From positions 2,508,501 to 2,572,500 of the forward strand of contig NZ_CP107942.1 in the NCBI RefSeq assembly GCF_036053395.1: 64,000 nucleotides of DNA, read 5' to 3'. Positions 33,534 to 41,633 of the stretch are shown here, in pieces. The notes beneath the pieces are model-generated. The model saw only the letters and a list, made by a program, of their open reading frames with translations, did not search any database and was not told the origin of the DNA. The stretch comes from Actinoplanes sp. NBC_00393. Lineage in GTDB: Bacteria > Actinomycetota > Actinomycetes > Mycobacteriales > Micromonosporaceae. Position numbers and translations under genes: made by a program. Within the stretch, counting starts at the first letter, position 1. Each line of letters opens with the position of its first letter.

Positions 33534-34021
33534 TGGCGGGCATGCCCCATGAGCCGGCCCTCACGTCCGCGATCGCCGACCTCATGCGCGCCGGCCGGGA
33601 GACCTCCCGGCTGTCCATGGTGTTCCGGTACGCCATCGCGGACCGGCTGGGAATCACCGTGAGCGACCTGGAGTGCCTGGACTTCCTGGCGGACGTCGGA
33701 TCGGCCACCGCGGGACAGGTCGCCGAGCGGACCAACCTCACCACCGGGGCCGTGACCAGCATGGTGCGCCGGCTCCAGCAGGCCGGCTACGTCACCGCCG
33801 AACGTGATCCGGCGGACCGGCGACGGCTGGTCGTCACCCTGCGCCCGGAGCGGGTCGCCGAGCTGGAGCGGCCGTACGAGCGGTTCGCCGAGCACGCGGA
33901 GCGGCTCATCGAGGGCTACAGCGTGGAGCAGATCAGGCTGCTGGTCCGGCATTTCGGCCGGATGCAGGCGATGTACCTCGCCGAGTTGAACCGCCTCCGC
34001 GGCGACGGCACCCCGGGCTGA
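33530..34021 (+). CDS. MarR-family regulator of the monooxygenase operon
   Basis: A 163-residue MarR-type protein, winged helix at about residues 55-105 (TAGQVAERTNLTTGAVTSMVRRLQQAGYVTAERDPADRRRLVV, the classic MarR wing). Starts either at ATG 33530, overlapping the monooxygenase stop, or at ATG 33542. Likely binds the ATTATCTTA inverted repeat at the operon promoter and responds to the monooxygenase substrate. Confidence 0.9.
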   Translation: MMAGMPHEPALTSAIADLMRAGRETSRLSMVFRYAIADRLGITVSDLECLDFLADVGSATAGQVAERTNLTTGAVTSMVRRLQQAGYVTAERDPADRRRLVVTLRPERVAELERPYERFAEHAERLIEGYSVEQIRLLVRHFGRMQAMYLAELNRLRGDGTPG

Positions 34022-34090
34022 GGGTGGCGGGAATTGACGTGTATCACTACCCTTCGTCCGTAACGTGCACGAAAGGCGGAGGGGGCGCAC

Positions 34091-34852
34091 GTGAACACCG
34101 TGCTCGTTGCCGTGCCACAGGAGGGGGCCGCGGCAGGTAAGCACCATCTCGGGCCCGGGCAGCGACTCCGGTTCGGCCGGGGTGGGCCGGGCCTCGACGT
34201 GGAGCTGGCCCTGCCCGACCGGGCCGTCTCCCGGCTGGCCGGTGAGATCACCGCCACCGGTGACCACTGGAGTCTGACCAACTACAGCCGGCACCACACC
34301 TACGTGGTCGAGAACCCCGAGGGTGGCGGCGAGTTCCTCAAGGTCCCACCCGGGCGGCTCGGCGCACCGGTGCCGTTCGAGATCTCACGTGTCGTGCTGC
34401 CCGCCCGCGACGGCGCCGGGACGGCGTTGTTCCAGGTCTTCGCACCCATGCACACCTATCTGGACCAGGAGCCCGGCCGGCCGGCGGGCGGCGAGCCGAC
34501 CGTGGCGGCGTTCCCGCTGGACGTCACGGCGAAGTACTTCCTCGTCCTGGTCGCGCTCTGCGAGCCGCGGCTGCGCGACGAGTCCCCGGTCGACATCCCG
34601 GCCGACGCCGAGGTGGTCGCCCGGCTGCGCGACCTGCCCGACTGCGACGGGCTCACCGCCGACGCGGTGGCTTTCCACATCGACTACCTGACCCGCCGCA
34701 AACTGCGGCTGCGCGCGCCCTCCGCCGGGACGGCCGAACCGGAGGCCAGGGCCGGTTCCCGCCGGGAACACCTGGTGCGGGCGGCCCTGCGGTTCAACCT
34801 CGTCCAGGAGAGTCACCTGGGGCTGCTGCCACCGCGGCGGCGGGCCCGGTGA
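34091..34852 (+). CDS. FHA-domain protein with C-terminal winged-helix-like region
   Basis: A 253-residue cytoplasmic protein. The FHA domain spans about residues 20-100 (RLRFGRGGPGLDVELALPDRAVSRLAGEI with the expected Gly-Arg and Ser-Arg positions, then NYSRHHTYV), and binds phosphothreonine in the family. The C-terminal half (FPLDVTAKYFLVLVALCEPRL, then VVARLRDLP, VAFHIDYLTRRKLRLR) looks like a winged helix. It overlaps the kinase gene by GTGA, so the two form one signalling pair: the kinase probably phosphorylates a protein that the FHA part reads. GTG 34091 has GGCGGAGGGGG upstream. Confidence 0.82.
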   Translation: MNTVLVAVPQEGAAAGKHHLGPGQRLRFGRGGPGLDVELALPDRAVSRLAGEITATGDHWSLTNYSRHHTYVVENPEGGGEFLKVPPGRLGAPVPFEISRVVLPARDGAGTALFQVFAPMHTYLDQEPGRPAGGEPTVAAFPLDVTAKYFLVLVALCEPRLRDESPVDIPADAEVVARLRDLPDCDGLTADAVAFHIDYLTRRKLRLRAPSAGTAEPEARAGSRREHLVRAALRFNLVQESHLGLLPPRRRAR

Positions 34853-36348
34853 CCGCGACCGGAGGCTGGGCCGTCGACGTCCCGACCGGATACCGGGTCG
34901 GCCGGTGGACCGTCACCGCCCCGATCGCCAGCGGCAGCTGGGGTTCGGTGTACGCGGCGACCGGTGCCGGCGACGCGGCCGAGATGGCGCTGAAGTTCCT
35001 GCCCACCGGCACGCTCACCCCTCGCCAGATCGCCCACCTGGCCGATGTCGCGGCCCGCGAGCGACGCGGCCACGAGCAGTTGTCGCACCCGCACCTCGTC
35101 CGGGCCCGGGAGATCCTGACCGTGGACGACCCGGAGCACCCGGCGCTGGACGGGGCACTGGTCATCGTCATGGAACGTGCAGAGGCCTCCCTGCGCGATC
35201 GCCTGCAACAGGCGGCGGGCGGGCCGGTGCCGGACGCCGAGCGGCTGCTGGAGGAGATCTGCGACGCGCTGGCCTACCTGCACGGGCGCGACTGGGTGCA
35301 TGGTGACCTCAAACCGGCCAACGTGCTGCTGATGGCCGACGGCTCGATTCGGCTCGCCGACTTCGGCCTGGCCGGCGAGTTCGACGGCACCCACGCGTAC
35401 CTGCCGCCGATGGCGTCGCCGGACTATGTGCCGCCCGAGCGCTGGACCGAGTCGCTCGGCGAGCACGGCATCGCGGTCCGGCCGAGCGCCGACGTCTGGG
35501 CCTTCGGCATCACCGCGCATCTGCTGCTCACCGGGGCCTTCCCGTTCCCGGGCGGGACGTCGCAGGCCCGGCTCGCGGCGGCGGCCGAGTACGCCGCCGG
35601 CGGATCCTCGTTGGCGCTGTCACCCGCGTTGCCGCAGCCGTGGCGCGAGCTGATCCAGGACTGCCTGGCGCCCACGCACGCCGCCCGGGCCCAGCACGGA
35701 TCGGCCGAGCTGCTGGAACGGATCCGAAGACTGCGCTCGGGCAGAGCCCCCTCCGGCCGGCGACGGCGCCGGATCGCCCTGGCTGCTGCGGCGGCCGTGG
35801 CTGTCGTGACCGCCGCGGTGGCCGGGGTCGCGGTCGCCGGGCCATTCGACGACCGGGCGCCCTCCGGACCCACGGTGTACCGGGCCGATCTGTTGCGCGC
35901 CGACGCCGGCATCCCGGTGGCGTACCGCGAGCTGATCGTGGACGCCGGCACCGCCTGCGCCGAGCCCGGCATCACCCCGGCGCTGATCGCGGCCATGCTG
36001 AAGGCCGAGAGCAACTTCGATCCGAACCTGAGCGATCCGGCGAAGGACGAGTACGGCATCGCCCGCTGGACCCCGTCCGTCCTGCGGTTCTACCTGCCCG
36101 AGGGACAGCGCGACGAGGTGCCGGCGCCGCCGTTCCCGCCGGAGGTGTCGATCCCGGCGATGGGCCGCTACCTGTGCTTCCTGGCGCCGCGGCTGAGCAA
36201 GGTTCCCGGTGACCCGGGACTGCTGCTCGCCGCGGCCTACCGGACGTCGGCGACACGGGTGGTCGAGGAGGGCGGCCCACCGCCGAAGACGCGTGATCAC
36301 GTGGCCCGGGTCGGCGCCTTCCGGCAGAGCTTCACCCCGGGCCCCTGA
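34849..36348 (+). CDS. Transmembrane Ser/Thr kinase with external lytic-transglycosylase-like domain
   Basis: A 499-residue one-pass membrane kinase. Cytoplasmic kinase about residues 15-295: glycine loop IASGSWGSVY, Lys49, catalytic VHGDLKPANVLL with Asp153 and Asn158 (a non-RD, HGD type), DFG Asp171, PPERWTES activation-segment end. A basic stop then a hydrophobic helix at 309-331. The outside part (about 340-499) contains TPALIAAMLKAESNFDPNLSDPAKDEYGIARWTP, matching the SLT lysozyme-like fold with candidate catalytic Glu387. This joins a peptidoglycan-binding or cutting domain to an inner kinase, in place of the usual PASTA repeats. Coupled to the FHA gene. Confidence 0.82.
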   Translation: MTATGGWAVDVPTGYRVGRWTVTAPIASGSWGSVYAATGAGDAAEMALKFLPTGTLTPRQIAHLADVAARERRGHEQLSHPHLVRAREILTVDDPEHPALDGALVIVMERAEASLRDRLQQAAGGPVPDAERLLEEICDALAYLHGRDWVHGDLKPANVLLMADGSIRLADFGLAGEFDGTHAYLPPMASPDYVPPERWTESLGEHGIAVRPSADVWAFGITAHLLLTGAFPFPGGTSQARLAAAAEYAAGGSSLALSPALPQPWRELIQDCLAPTHAARAQHGSAELLERIRRLRSGRAPSGRRRRRIALAAAAAVAVVTAAVAGVAVAGPFDDRAPSGPTVYRADLLRADAGIPVAYRELIVDAGTACAEPGITPALIAAMLKAESNFDPNLSDPAKDEYGIARWTPSVLRFYLPEGQRDEVPAPPFPPEVSIPAMGRYLCFLAPRLSKVPGDPGLLLAAAYRTSATRVVEEGGPPPKTRDHVARVGAFRQSFTPGP

Positions 36349-36369
36349 CCTGATGGCGTCTGCCGGTGC

Positions 36370-36948
36370 TCAGAGGTCGCAGCCACGGCCGGTGTCCACC
36401 CAGTTCTCCGTCGAGTTGCCGTCGCGGCAGCCCACGCCGTGGGACTGGAGCGGCGAATAGGCCCAGGGGCCGGTCGCCAGGGTCGTGCTGCCGGAGACGA
36501 CCCGCACCCTGCCCAGCGTGCCGAAATAGTACGAGTAGTACAGGTCGGTGTCGTACTCGTACCAGTCCCACAGGGTCTTCGTCTCACCCGCCGGCAGCGA
36601 GACACCGGTGCCGAACGTCTGCGAGTGCTTGCTCGCGTAGTAGGCCCCGAGGTCGTACCACCGCTCCCAGTTGGCCACGACCCCACGCGTGCTGCCGCCG
36701 TAGTTCTGGATCACGATGCCGGTCTTCACGTGACCGTGGCCGCTGCTGTTCTTGGTGTGCCAGGCGCACGCCCAGTACTTGATGCCCATGCTGGAGATGT
36801 ACTTCGACTGCCCACAGTCCACGCTGGGATGGTCGAACGGGCCGAACGCGTAGTCGGTGATGGCGTTGGCCGGCGCCGTGTTCACCATCGGGACCAGACC
36901 GGCCCCGAGGATCCCGGCGGCCAGCAGGCGCAGCAGTTTCGTTCGCAC
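36370..36948 (-). CDS. Secreted protein of unknown function
   Basis: A 192-residue exported protein: signal peptide VRTKLLRLLAAGILGAGLVP with cleavage near AnA (about residue 29-30), then a Tyr/Trp-rich mature part (YISSMGIKYWACAWHTK, WYEYDTDLYYSYYFGTLG) with several Cys that could form disulfides. GTG 36948 has AGAGGA upstream. No enzymatic motif seen. Convergent with the kinase gene. It may be an outer-surface or secreted factor; no function is assigned. Confidence 0.68.
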   Translation of the reverse strand: MRTKLLRLLAAGILGAGLVPMVNTAPANAITDYAFGPFDHPSVDCGQSKYISSMGIKYWACAWHTKNSSGHGHVKTGIVIQNYGGSTRGVVANWERWYDLGAYYASKHSQTFGTGVSLPAGETKTLWDWYEYDTDLYYSYYFGTLGRVRVVSGSTTLATGPWAYSPLQSHGVGCRDGNSTENWVDTGRGCDL

Positions 36949-37122
36949 AGCAGTCCTCTTCCTCCGATACGGTGGCGGTCGGATGCACCGCCACTCGCAT
37001 CCTCGGGGAGGGCCGGTGCTCCCGGGCACCTCCGACGGTGAAGGTTGCCTGTGTGGCCTGCGTCTGCTAAGCGACGAAATTGCGGTCGCTGGGGAAGACG
37101 GCCCGGGCGCGCCCGGGCCGAC

Positions 37123-37356
37123 TCACGCGCCTGATGCGCGCTTGTCGGCCTCCACGTCGGCGGAGCCGACCGGTACGCCGTCGGTGTCGTGCGTCGCCTC
37201 GGTGAGGTCGGCGTCGGCGCCGGAGCGAGCCGCGTCGGCCTCGGCGTCGGCGGCACCGACCGTCGGCCCGGTCCTGGTCTCCTCGTCGGTGTCGTTGCGT
37301 TCCCCGGCGATCGCCGCGGCGAGGGGGAGATTCTCGGGGGATTGGGCTGTGGTCAC
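37123..37356 (-). CDS. Small acidic hypothetical protein
   Basis: A 77-residue protein rich in Ala, Asp, Glu and Gly (AADAEADAARSGADADLTEAT), without hydrophobic segments, probably disordered. GTG 37356 has GGAG 7 nt upstream, which supports translation. Flanked by 170 bp without genes toward the secreted protein and 80 bp toward the Fe-ADH gene. Function unknown. Confidence 0.45.
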   Translation of the reverse strand: MTTAQSPENLPLAAAIAGERNDTDEETRTGPTVGAADAEADAARSGADADLTEATHDTDGVPVGSADVEADKRASGA

Positions 37357-37436
37357 GGCGTTCTCCGTCCCGGTCGATCCGTCGACTGATGGCTACCCCA
37401 CGGCGAGCGCCTTATTCAGCGCTCCGGAACCAACGG

Positions 37437-38672
37437 TCAGATTGATGCGGGGAAACCGCGGTCGCCGGTGAAGGCGGCCCGGGCCAGGGCGCTCATCGCC
37501 GGCAGGTCCAGCGGCCGCGGATTGTTCTGCACCAGCCGGGCGGCGCCCATGCCCTGCTGGGCGAGCCAGTCCAGGCGGGACTCCGGCAGGCCCAGCTCGG
37601 CGATCGTGCGGGGCAGGCCCAGCCCGTCGATCAGCGCGTCGACGGCTTCCACACCGGCGCGCGCCAGGGCGGCCTCGTCACGGCCGGCGTCCTCGACGCC
37701 GAGGGCGCGGGCCACCTGCGCGAACTCACGCACGCGCACCGGCAGGTTGAAGCGCATGACGTACGGCAGCAGGGTGCCGACCCCCAGGCCGTGCGGGGTG
37801 TGGGTCGCCGCGCCGAGCGGGTACTGCAGGGCGTGCGCGGCGGCGGTCCCGGCCGTGCCGAGGGAGACACCGCCGGCGAAGGCGGCCAGCATCACGTCGT
37901 GCCGGGCGCCCACGTCGGTCGGGTCGTGGTAGGCCTTGAGCAGGCTGCGGCCCATCAGTTCCAGGCCGTTGAGAGCGACATGATCGGTCAGCGCCGACTT
38001 GCCGATGAACACCCGCTCGTAGGCGAGGTGCGGGTCGGGCGTACGGGTCACCGCCGTGAACGACTCGACCAGGTGGGACAGCGCGTCGGCGCCGGAGTGT
38101 GCGGTCAGCCCGGGCGGGCAGGAGTGGGTCAACTCCGGATCGCAGACCGCCGTGTGCGGGATCAGGTGCGGGCTGGAGATGCCCACCTTCATGTCCCGGT
38201 CCGGGTCGGCGAAGACCGCCACCGGCGTCGCCTCCGACCCGGTTCCCGCCGTGGTCGGCACCGCGACCACTGGCAGGATAGGCCCGGGTACGACGTTCTC
38301 GCCGTAGTAGTCCTGCGGTTTGCCGCCGTGGGTGAGCAGCAGAGACACCGCCTTGGCCATGTCGAGGCAGCTGCCGCCTCCGATGCCCACGACGACGTCG
38401 ACACCGTGCCCGGTGAGCCCGCGCACGCAGTCGAGGACACCGTCGACCGGGAGTTCCGGTCGGGTGTCGGCGAACACCTCCACCCGTACGCCGGCCGCCT
38501 CGATCTCCTTGCGGATCTCGGCGAGTTCGGCGGTGGCGGCCAGGCGGGCGTCGGTGCAGATCAGCGCCGTACGCCCGAGGCCCGCCACGGCGTCGGCGAT
38601 GGCGTGCCGCTGACCCGGTCCGAACAGCACGGTACGCGGCAGGCGCAGGACACCCAGCGCGGTGGTGGTCAT
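37437..38672 (-). CDS. Iron-containing alcohol dehydrogenase
   Basis: A 411-residue group-III Fe-dependent dehydrogenase, last gene of the leftward operon. NAD motif GIGGGSCLDMAKAVS near residue 95, VPTTAGTGSEAT near 140, and the metal-binding pattern DALSHLVESF / HALQYPLGAATHTPHGLGVG with Asp and three His residues. ATG 38672 has AAGGGAA upstream. Probably oxidises or reduces a short-chain hydroxy-acid or aldehyde in the acid-sugar pathway; substrate not decided. Confidence 0.9.
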   Translation of the reverse strand: MTTTALGVLRLPRTVLFGPGQRHAIADAVAGLGRTALICTDARLAATAELAEIRKEIEAAGVRVEVFADTRPELPVDGVLDCVRGLTGHGVDVVVGIGGGSCLDMAKAVSLLLTHGGKPQDYYGENVVPGPILPVVAVPTTAGTGSEATPVAVFADPDRDMKVGISSPHLIPHTAVCDPELTHSCPPGLTAHSGADALSHLVESFTAVTRTPDPHLAYERVFIGKSALTDHVALNGLELMGRSLLKAYHDPTDVGARHDVMLAAFAGGVSLGTAGTAAAHALQYPLGAATHTPHGLGVGTLLPYVMRFNLPVRVREFAQVARALGVEDAGRDEAALARAGVEAVDALIDGLGLPRTIAELGLPESRLDWLAQQGMGAARLVQNNPRPLDLPAMSALARAAFTGDRGFPASI

Positions 38673-38694
38673 GTCGATTCCCTTCAAGAGACGC

Positions 38695-39750
38695 TCAGAC
38701 GGTGGTGGTGACGCTGCGGGAGGCGGCCTGCCAGACGTCGTCCCAGCCGGGCGCGAGCCGGGCCGCGCGTTCGCAGGCGAGCACCAGGCTGGCCTCGCGG
38801 GCGATGCCCTTTCCGGCGATGTCGAAGGCGGTGCCGTGGTCGACCGACACCCGCACCACCGGCAGCCCGATGGTGATGTTGACGCCGTCGTCGCCGTAGA
38901 CCGCCTTGAACGGCGCGTGCCCCTGGTCGTGGTAGCAGGCGATGACGGTGTTCCACTTGCCTCGCACAGCGGCCGGAATCAGCGCGTCGGCCGGGATCGG
39001 GCCGTGTGCGTTGATGCCCCGCTCGCGGGCGCGGGCCACGGCCGGGGCGAGCACCTCGGCGTCCTGGTGGCCGAAGATGCCGTTCTCGCCGGCGTGCGGG
39101 TTGAGCCCGGCCACCGCGATCGCCTCGTCGGGTTTGCCGAGGGCGCGCACGAACGCGCCGGCCAGGTTGAACACGTCGTCGGAGCGTTCCGGGGTGCAGT
39201 TCTCCACCGCCTGCTGCAGTGACATGTGTGCGGTGAGGTGGAAGAAGTACAGGTCGCCGGCGGAGAGCACCAGGCTGAAGTTGCGGACCCCGAACTCGTG
39301 GGCGAGCAGTTCGGTGTGCCCGGGCCAGGTGTGCCCGCCGGCGTGCATGGCGGCCTTGTTCAGCGGAGCGGTGACGATGCCGTCGACCAGGCCGTCGCGG
39401 GCGAGCCGGCACGCTTCGACGACGAAGCGGTAGGCGCCGTCGCCGGCGGCCGCGCTGAGCTCACCGACCGGGACCGAGGCCAGGGACTCGCCGGTCTGGA
39501 TCAGTTCGATGGTGTCCGGGTCGTTGGTGGCCGCCCGCGGGTCGGTGATCACGCGGACGGCGCCGGGGTCGAGCCCGGCGCGTTCGGCGCCGGCGCGCAT
39601 CGCGTCGGCGTCGCCGATCACCACGGGGACGAGGCGTTCGCGCAGGTCGGGGTGCTGCAGCAGGGTCTTGGCGGTGATCTCCGGGCCGATGCCGGCGACG
39701 TCGCCGAGGGTGACGGCCAGCACCGGGCGGGGGGTGGGGGACGAGGTCAT
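38695..39750 (-). CDS. pdxA2: PdxA2-type 4-phospho-acid-sugar dehydrogenase
   Basis: A 351-residue PdxA-family enzyme. LAVTLGDVAGIGPEITAK at the N-terminus, TAPLNKAAMHAGGHTWPGHTELLA, GLNPHAGENGIFG and VIACYHDQGHAPFK carry the metal-binding His and Asp residues. PdxA2 members that sit next to DUF1537 kinases oxidatively decarboxylate 4-phospho-D-threonate or D-erythronate to dihydroxyacetone phosphate; true PdxA works in vitamin B6 synthesis. Context (kinase overlap by 4 bp) points to the catabolic role. Confidence 0.88.
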   Translation of the reverse strand: MTSSPTPRPVLAVTLGDVAGIGPEITAKTLLQHPDLRERLVPVVIGDADAMRAGAERAGLDPGAVRVITDPRAATNDPDTIELIQTGESLASVPVGELSAAAGDGAYRFVVEACRLARDGLVDGIVTAPLNKAAMHAGGHTWPGHTELLAHEFGVRNFSLVLSAGDLYFFHLTAHMSLQQAVENCTPERSDDVFNLAGAFVRALGKPDEAIAVAGLNPHAGENGIFGHQDAEVLAPAVARARERGINAHGPIPADALIPAAVRGKWNTVIACYHDQGHAPFKAVYGDDGVNITIGLPVVRVSVDHGTAFDIAGKGIAREASLVLACERAARLAPGWDDVWQAASRSVTTTV

Positions 39751-40958
39751 CGGGTGTTTCCTCCTGTGGTACCGAGTCGGTCGACGATGTCGACCAGGGA
39801 GTCGGCGCTGCCGAAGCCGCCGGATGTGGTGACGACGCGGACGCCGTGGGCCGCGCCGCCGCAGATCGTGCCGAGCGGGACGCCGGGTGCCAAGGCCCGG
39901 TGGACGGTGATGGCACCGGCGTCAACGTGGTCGAGTGCCGCGGCGGCTCCGTCGCCGCCGACCAGCACCACGGTGTCGTACCGGGCCTGTTTCAGCTGGT
40001 GGGCCACCTGCTCGCCGAACCCGGCCGCGGTGGTGGCCGCGTCGGCGCGGGCGGCCGGGGTGGTGATCACGTCGACCGTCGGCCGGGCGTCGCGCAGCCG
40101 GGCGAGCGCGCTCAGGGCTACCGGGTGCAGGGAGCTGACGCCGACGAGGATGCAGGTGCTCGGCCGCTGCCGGTCCGGTGCCGGCTTCGCGGCCGGCCAT
40201 CGCCGGGCCAGGGCGCTCGCCAGCCCGGCGGATCCGGCGGCCACCGCCCCGGGACCGTGCCGGTCCAGCGTCGCGGCGATCTCGTCAAGGTCGGCGTCGC
40301 TGCCGGCGTCGGGCGCGGACAGGCCTCGGAGGAGGTCGGCCTCGGGTGCGGACAGGCCTCGGAGGAGGTCGGCCTCGGGTGCGGACAGGCCTCTGAGGAG
40401 GTCGGCGTCGAGTGCGACCAGGCCCCGGGCGAGGTCGGCGTCGCTGCCGGCTTCGGAGGCTGGCAGGCCGGCGACGAGGTCGCTGAGCAGGCTGGTGGTG
40501 ACCGGGGTGACCGGGTCCTGCGCGGCGGCCGTGTGTTCCAGGGGGATACCGCGGACCAGCACCCGGCCACCCACGACGGTGCGGCCCTGCTCGGGAAAGG
40601 CCGGGCAGACAACAACAACCGCGCCGGGGTACGCCTGAGCCCACGCGCCGAGCGCCCCGCGTATCTGAGCGGCCACCGAGCCGCGCATCGTGGAGTCGAC
40701 TTTGAGGTAGAGCCGGTCGCAGCCGCGGGCCAGCAGTTCACCGACGGCTGCCGCGGTCACGGCGGTGGCTCGATCGTCGGCGGCCGCCCGCACTCCGGTG
40801 GCCACCGCGAGCAGGCACGGCCGGTCGCCGGCCGGCGAGGGCGCGGCGGTGCTGCTGCGCAGCAGGTGCGCCGACCAGCCGGCTGCGGCGAACGGCACGG
40901 CGGCGTCGGTGGCGCCGGTCAGGTCGTCGGCGACCAGGCCGAGCATCCGGGGTGTCAC
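39747..40958 (-). CDS. DUF1537 four-carbon acid sugar kinase with internal repeats
   Basis: A 403-residue member of the family that phosphorylates D-threonate, D-erythronate and related acids. N-domain GLVADDLTGATDAAVPFA, YLKVDSTMRGSVA and VCPAFPEQGRTVVGG are intact; C-domain AGSAGLASALA, ILVGVSSLHPVALSAL, VLVGGDGAAAAL and GVPLGTICGG bind nucleotide. Between them, about residues 165-222, the expected sequence is replaced by three or four copies of an 11-residue unit (ADLLRGLSAPE) made by 33-bp DNA repeats. Start GTG 40958 overlaps the SDR stop. Whether activity survives is open. Confidence 0.85.
   Translation of the reverse strand: MTPRMLGLVADDLTGATDAAVPFAAAGWSAHLLRSSTAAPSPAGDRPCLLAVATGVRAAADDRATAVTAAAVGELLARGCDRLYLKVDSTMRGSVAAQIRGALGAWAQAYPGAVVVVCPAFPEQGRTVVGGRVLVRGIPLEHTAAAQDPVTPVTTSLLSDLVAGLPASEAGSDADLARGLVALDADLLRGLSAPEADLLRGLSAPEADLLRGLSAPDAGSDADLDEIAATLDRHGPGAVAAGSAGLASALARRWPAAKPAPDRQRPSTCILVGVSSLHPVALSALARLRDARPTVDVITTPAARADAATTAAGFGEQVAHQLKQARYDTVVLVGGDGAAAALDHVDAGAITVHRALAPGVPLGTICGGAAHGVRVVTTSGGFGSADSLVDIVDRLGTTGGNTR
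40315..40446. repeat. 33-bp tandem repeats inside the DUF1537 kinase gene
   Basis: Units at 40315-40347 and 40348-40380 are identical, 40381-40413 differs at three positions and 40414-40446 is a degenerate fourth copy. Flanking segments (40287-40314 and 40432-40459) also resemble each other. Each unit encodes 11 residues, so the frame is kept whatever the copy number. Confidence 0.88.
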
Positions 40959-41632
40959 AGCGACGCCCCGCCGCAGATCACCAGGTGCTGCCCGGTGATC
41001 GAGCCGCCGTCGTCGCCGAGCAGGAAGGCGACCAGCCCGGCCACCTCGTCCGGCTGCACGAACCGGCCGAGCGCCGGCACCCTCGGTGGGGTGGCCGCCC
41101 GGTTCGGGTCGCTGAGCATCGCCGTCTCGGTGGGGCCGGGGGCGACCACGTTGACGGTGATGCCGCGCGGCGCCAGTTCGATCGCCCAGGAGCGGGCCAG
41201 GCCGGTCAGGGCGGCTTTGGTGGCGGCGTACTGGCTCTTGCCGGCCACTCCGGCGGCGGTGCGGCTGCCGATCAGCACGATCCGGGCGCGGTCGGGCAGC
41301 GTACCGATGATGGTGTTGATCAATTGGGTGGGCACCTCGACGTGCAGGCGCCACATCAGCGCGCCGTGCCCGGGGTCGAGTTCGCCCAGCGGGGCGCTGT
41401 GCTGCACGCCGGCCGCGTGCACGACGGCGTCCACGTGCCCGGCCTGCGCGGCGACCTGCTCGACCGCGCCGGGATCGGTCAGGTCCGCCTCGATCCAGTG
41501 GAAGCCCAGCTCGGGCAGGTCGGGTTTGCGCCGGCTGACGCCGACGACGTGCCGGCCGCAGGTGAGCAGCCGGGCGGCGATCGCGTGCCCGATGCCGGAG
41601 CTGACGCCGGTGACCAGTGCGGTGCCGGCCAT
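40955..41632 (-). CDS. Short-chain dehydrogenase/reductase
   Basis: A 225-residue SDR: NAD(P) motif TGVSSGIGHAIAARL, VVHAAGV (NNAG-like), LIGSRTAAG with the catalytic Ser, YAATK with Tyr and Lys, and PGPTETAM. Slightly short for the family but complete. In this operon it may oxidise a hydroxyl of the four-carbon acid before phosphorylation. It lies 1 bp from the sialidase-like gene and overlaps the kinase gene by GTGA. Confidence 0.9.
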   Translation of the reverse strand: MAGTALVTGVSSGIGHAIAARLLTCGRHVVGVSRRKPDLPELGFHWIEADLTDPGAVEQVAAQAGHVDAVVHAAGVQHSAPLGELDPGHGALMWRLHVEVPTQLINTIIGTLPDRARIVLIGSRTAAGVAGKSQYAATKAALTGLARSWAIELAPRGITVNVVAPGPTETAMLSDPNRAATPPRVPALGRFVQPDEVAGLVAFLLGDDGGSITGQHLVICGGASL

Positions 41633-41633
41633 G

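Noticed and set aside
40287..40459. 33-bp repeats considered as a CRISPR array
   Set aside because: Units are directly adjacent without spacers, in frame inside a coding gene, and no cas gene is present.
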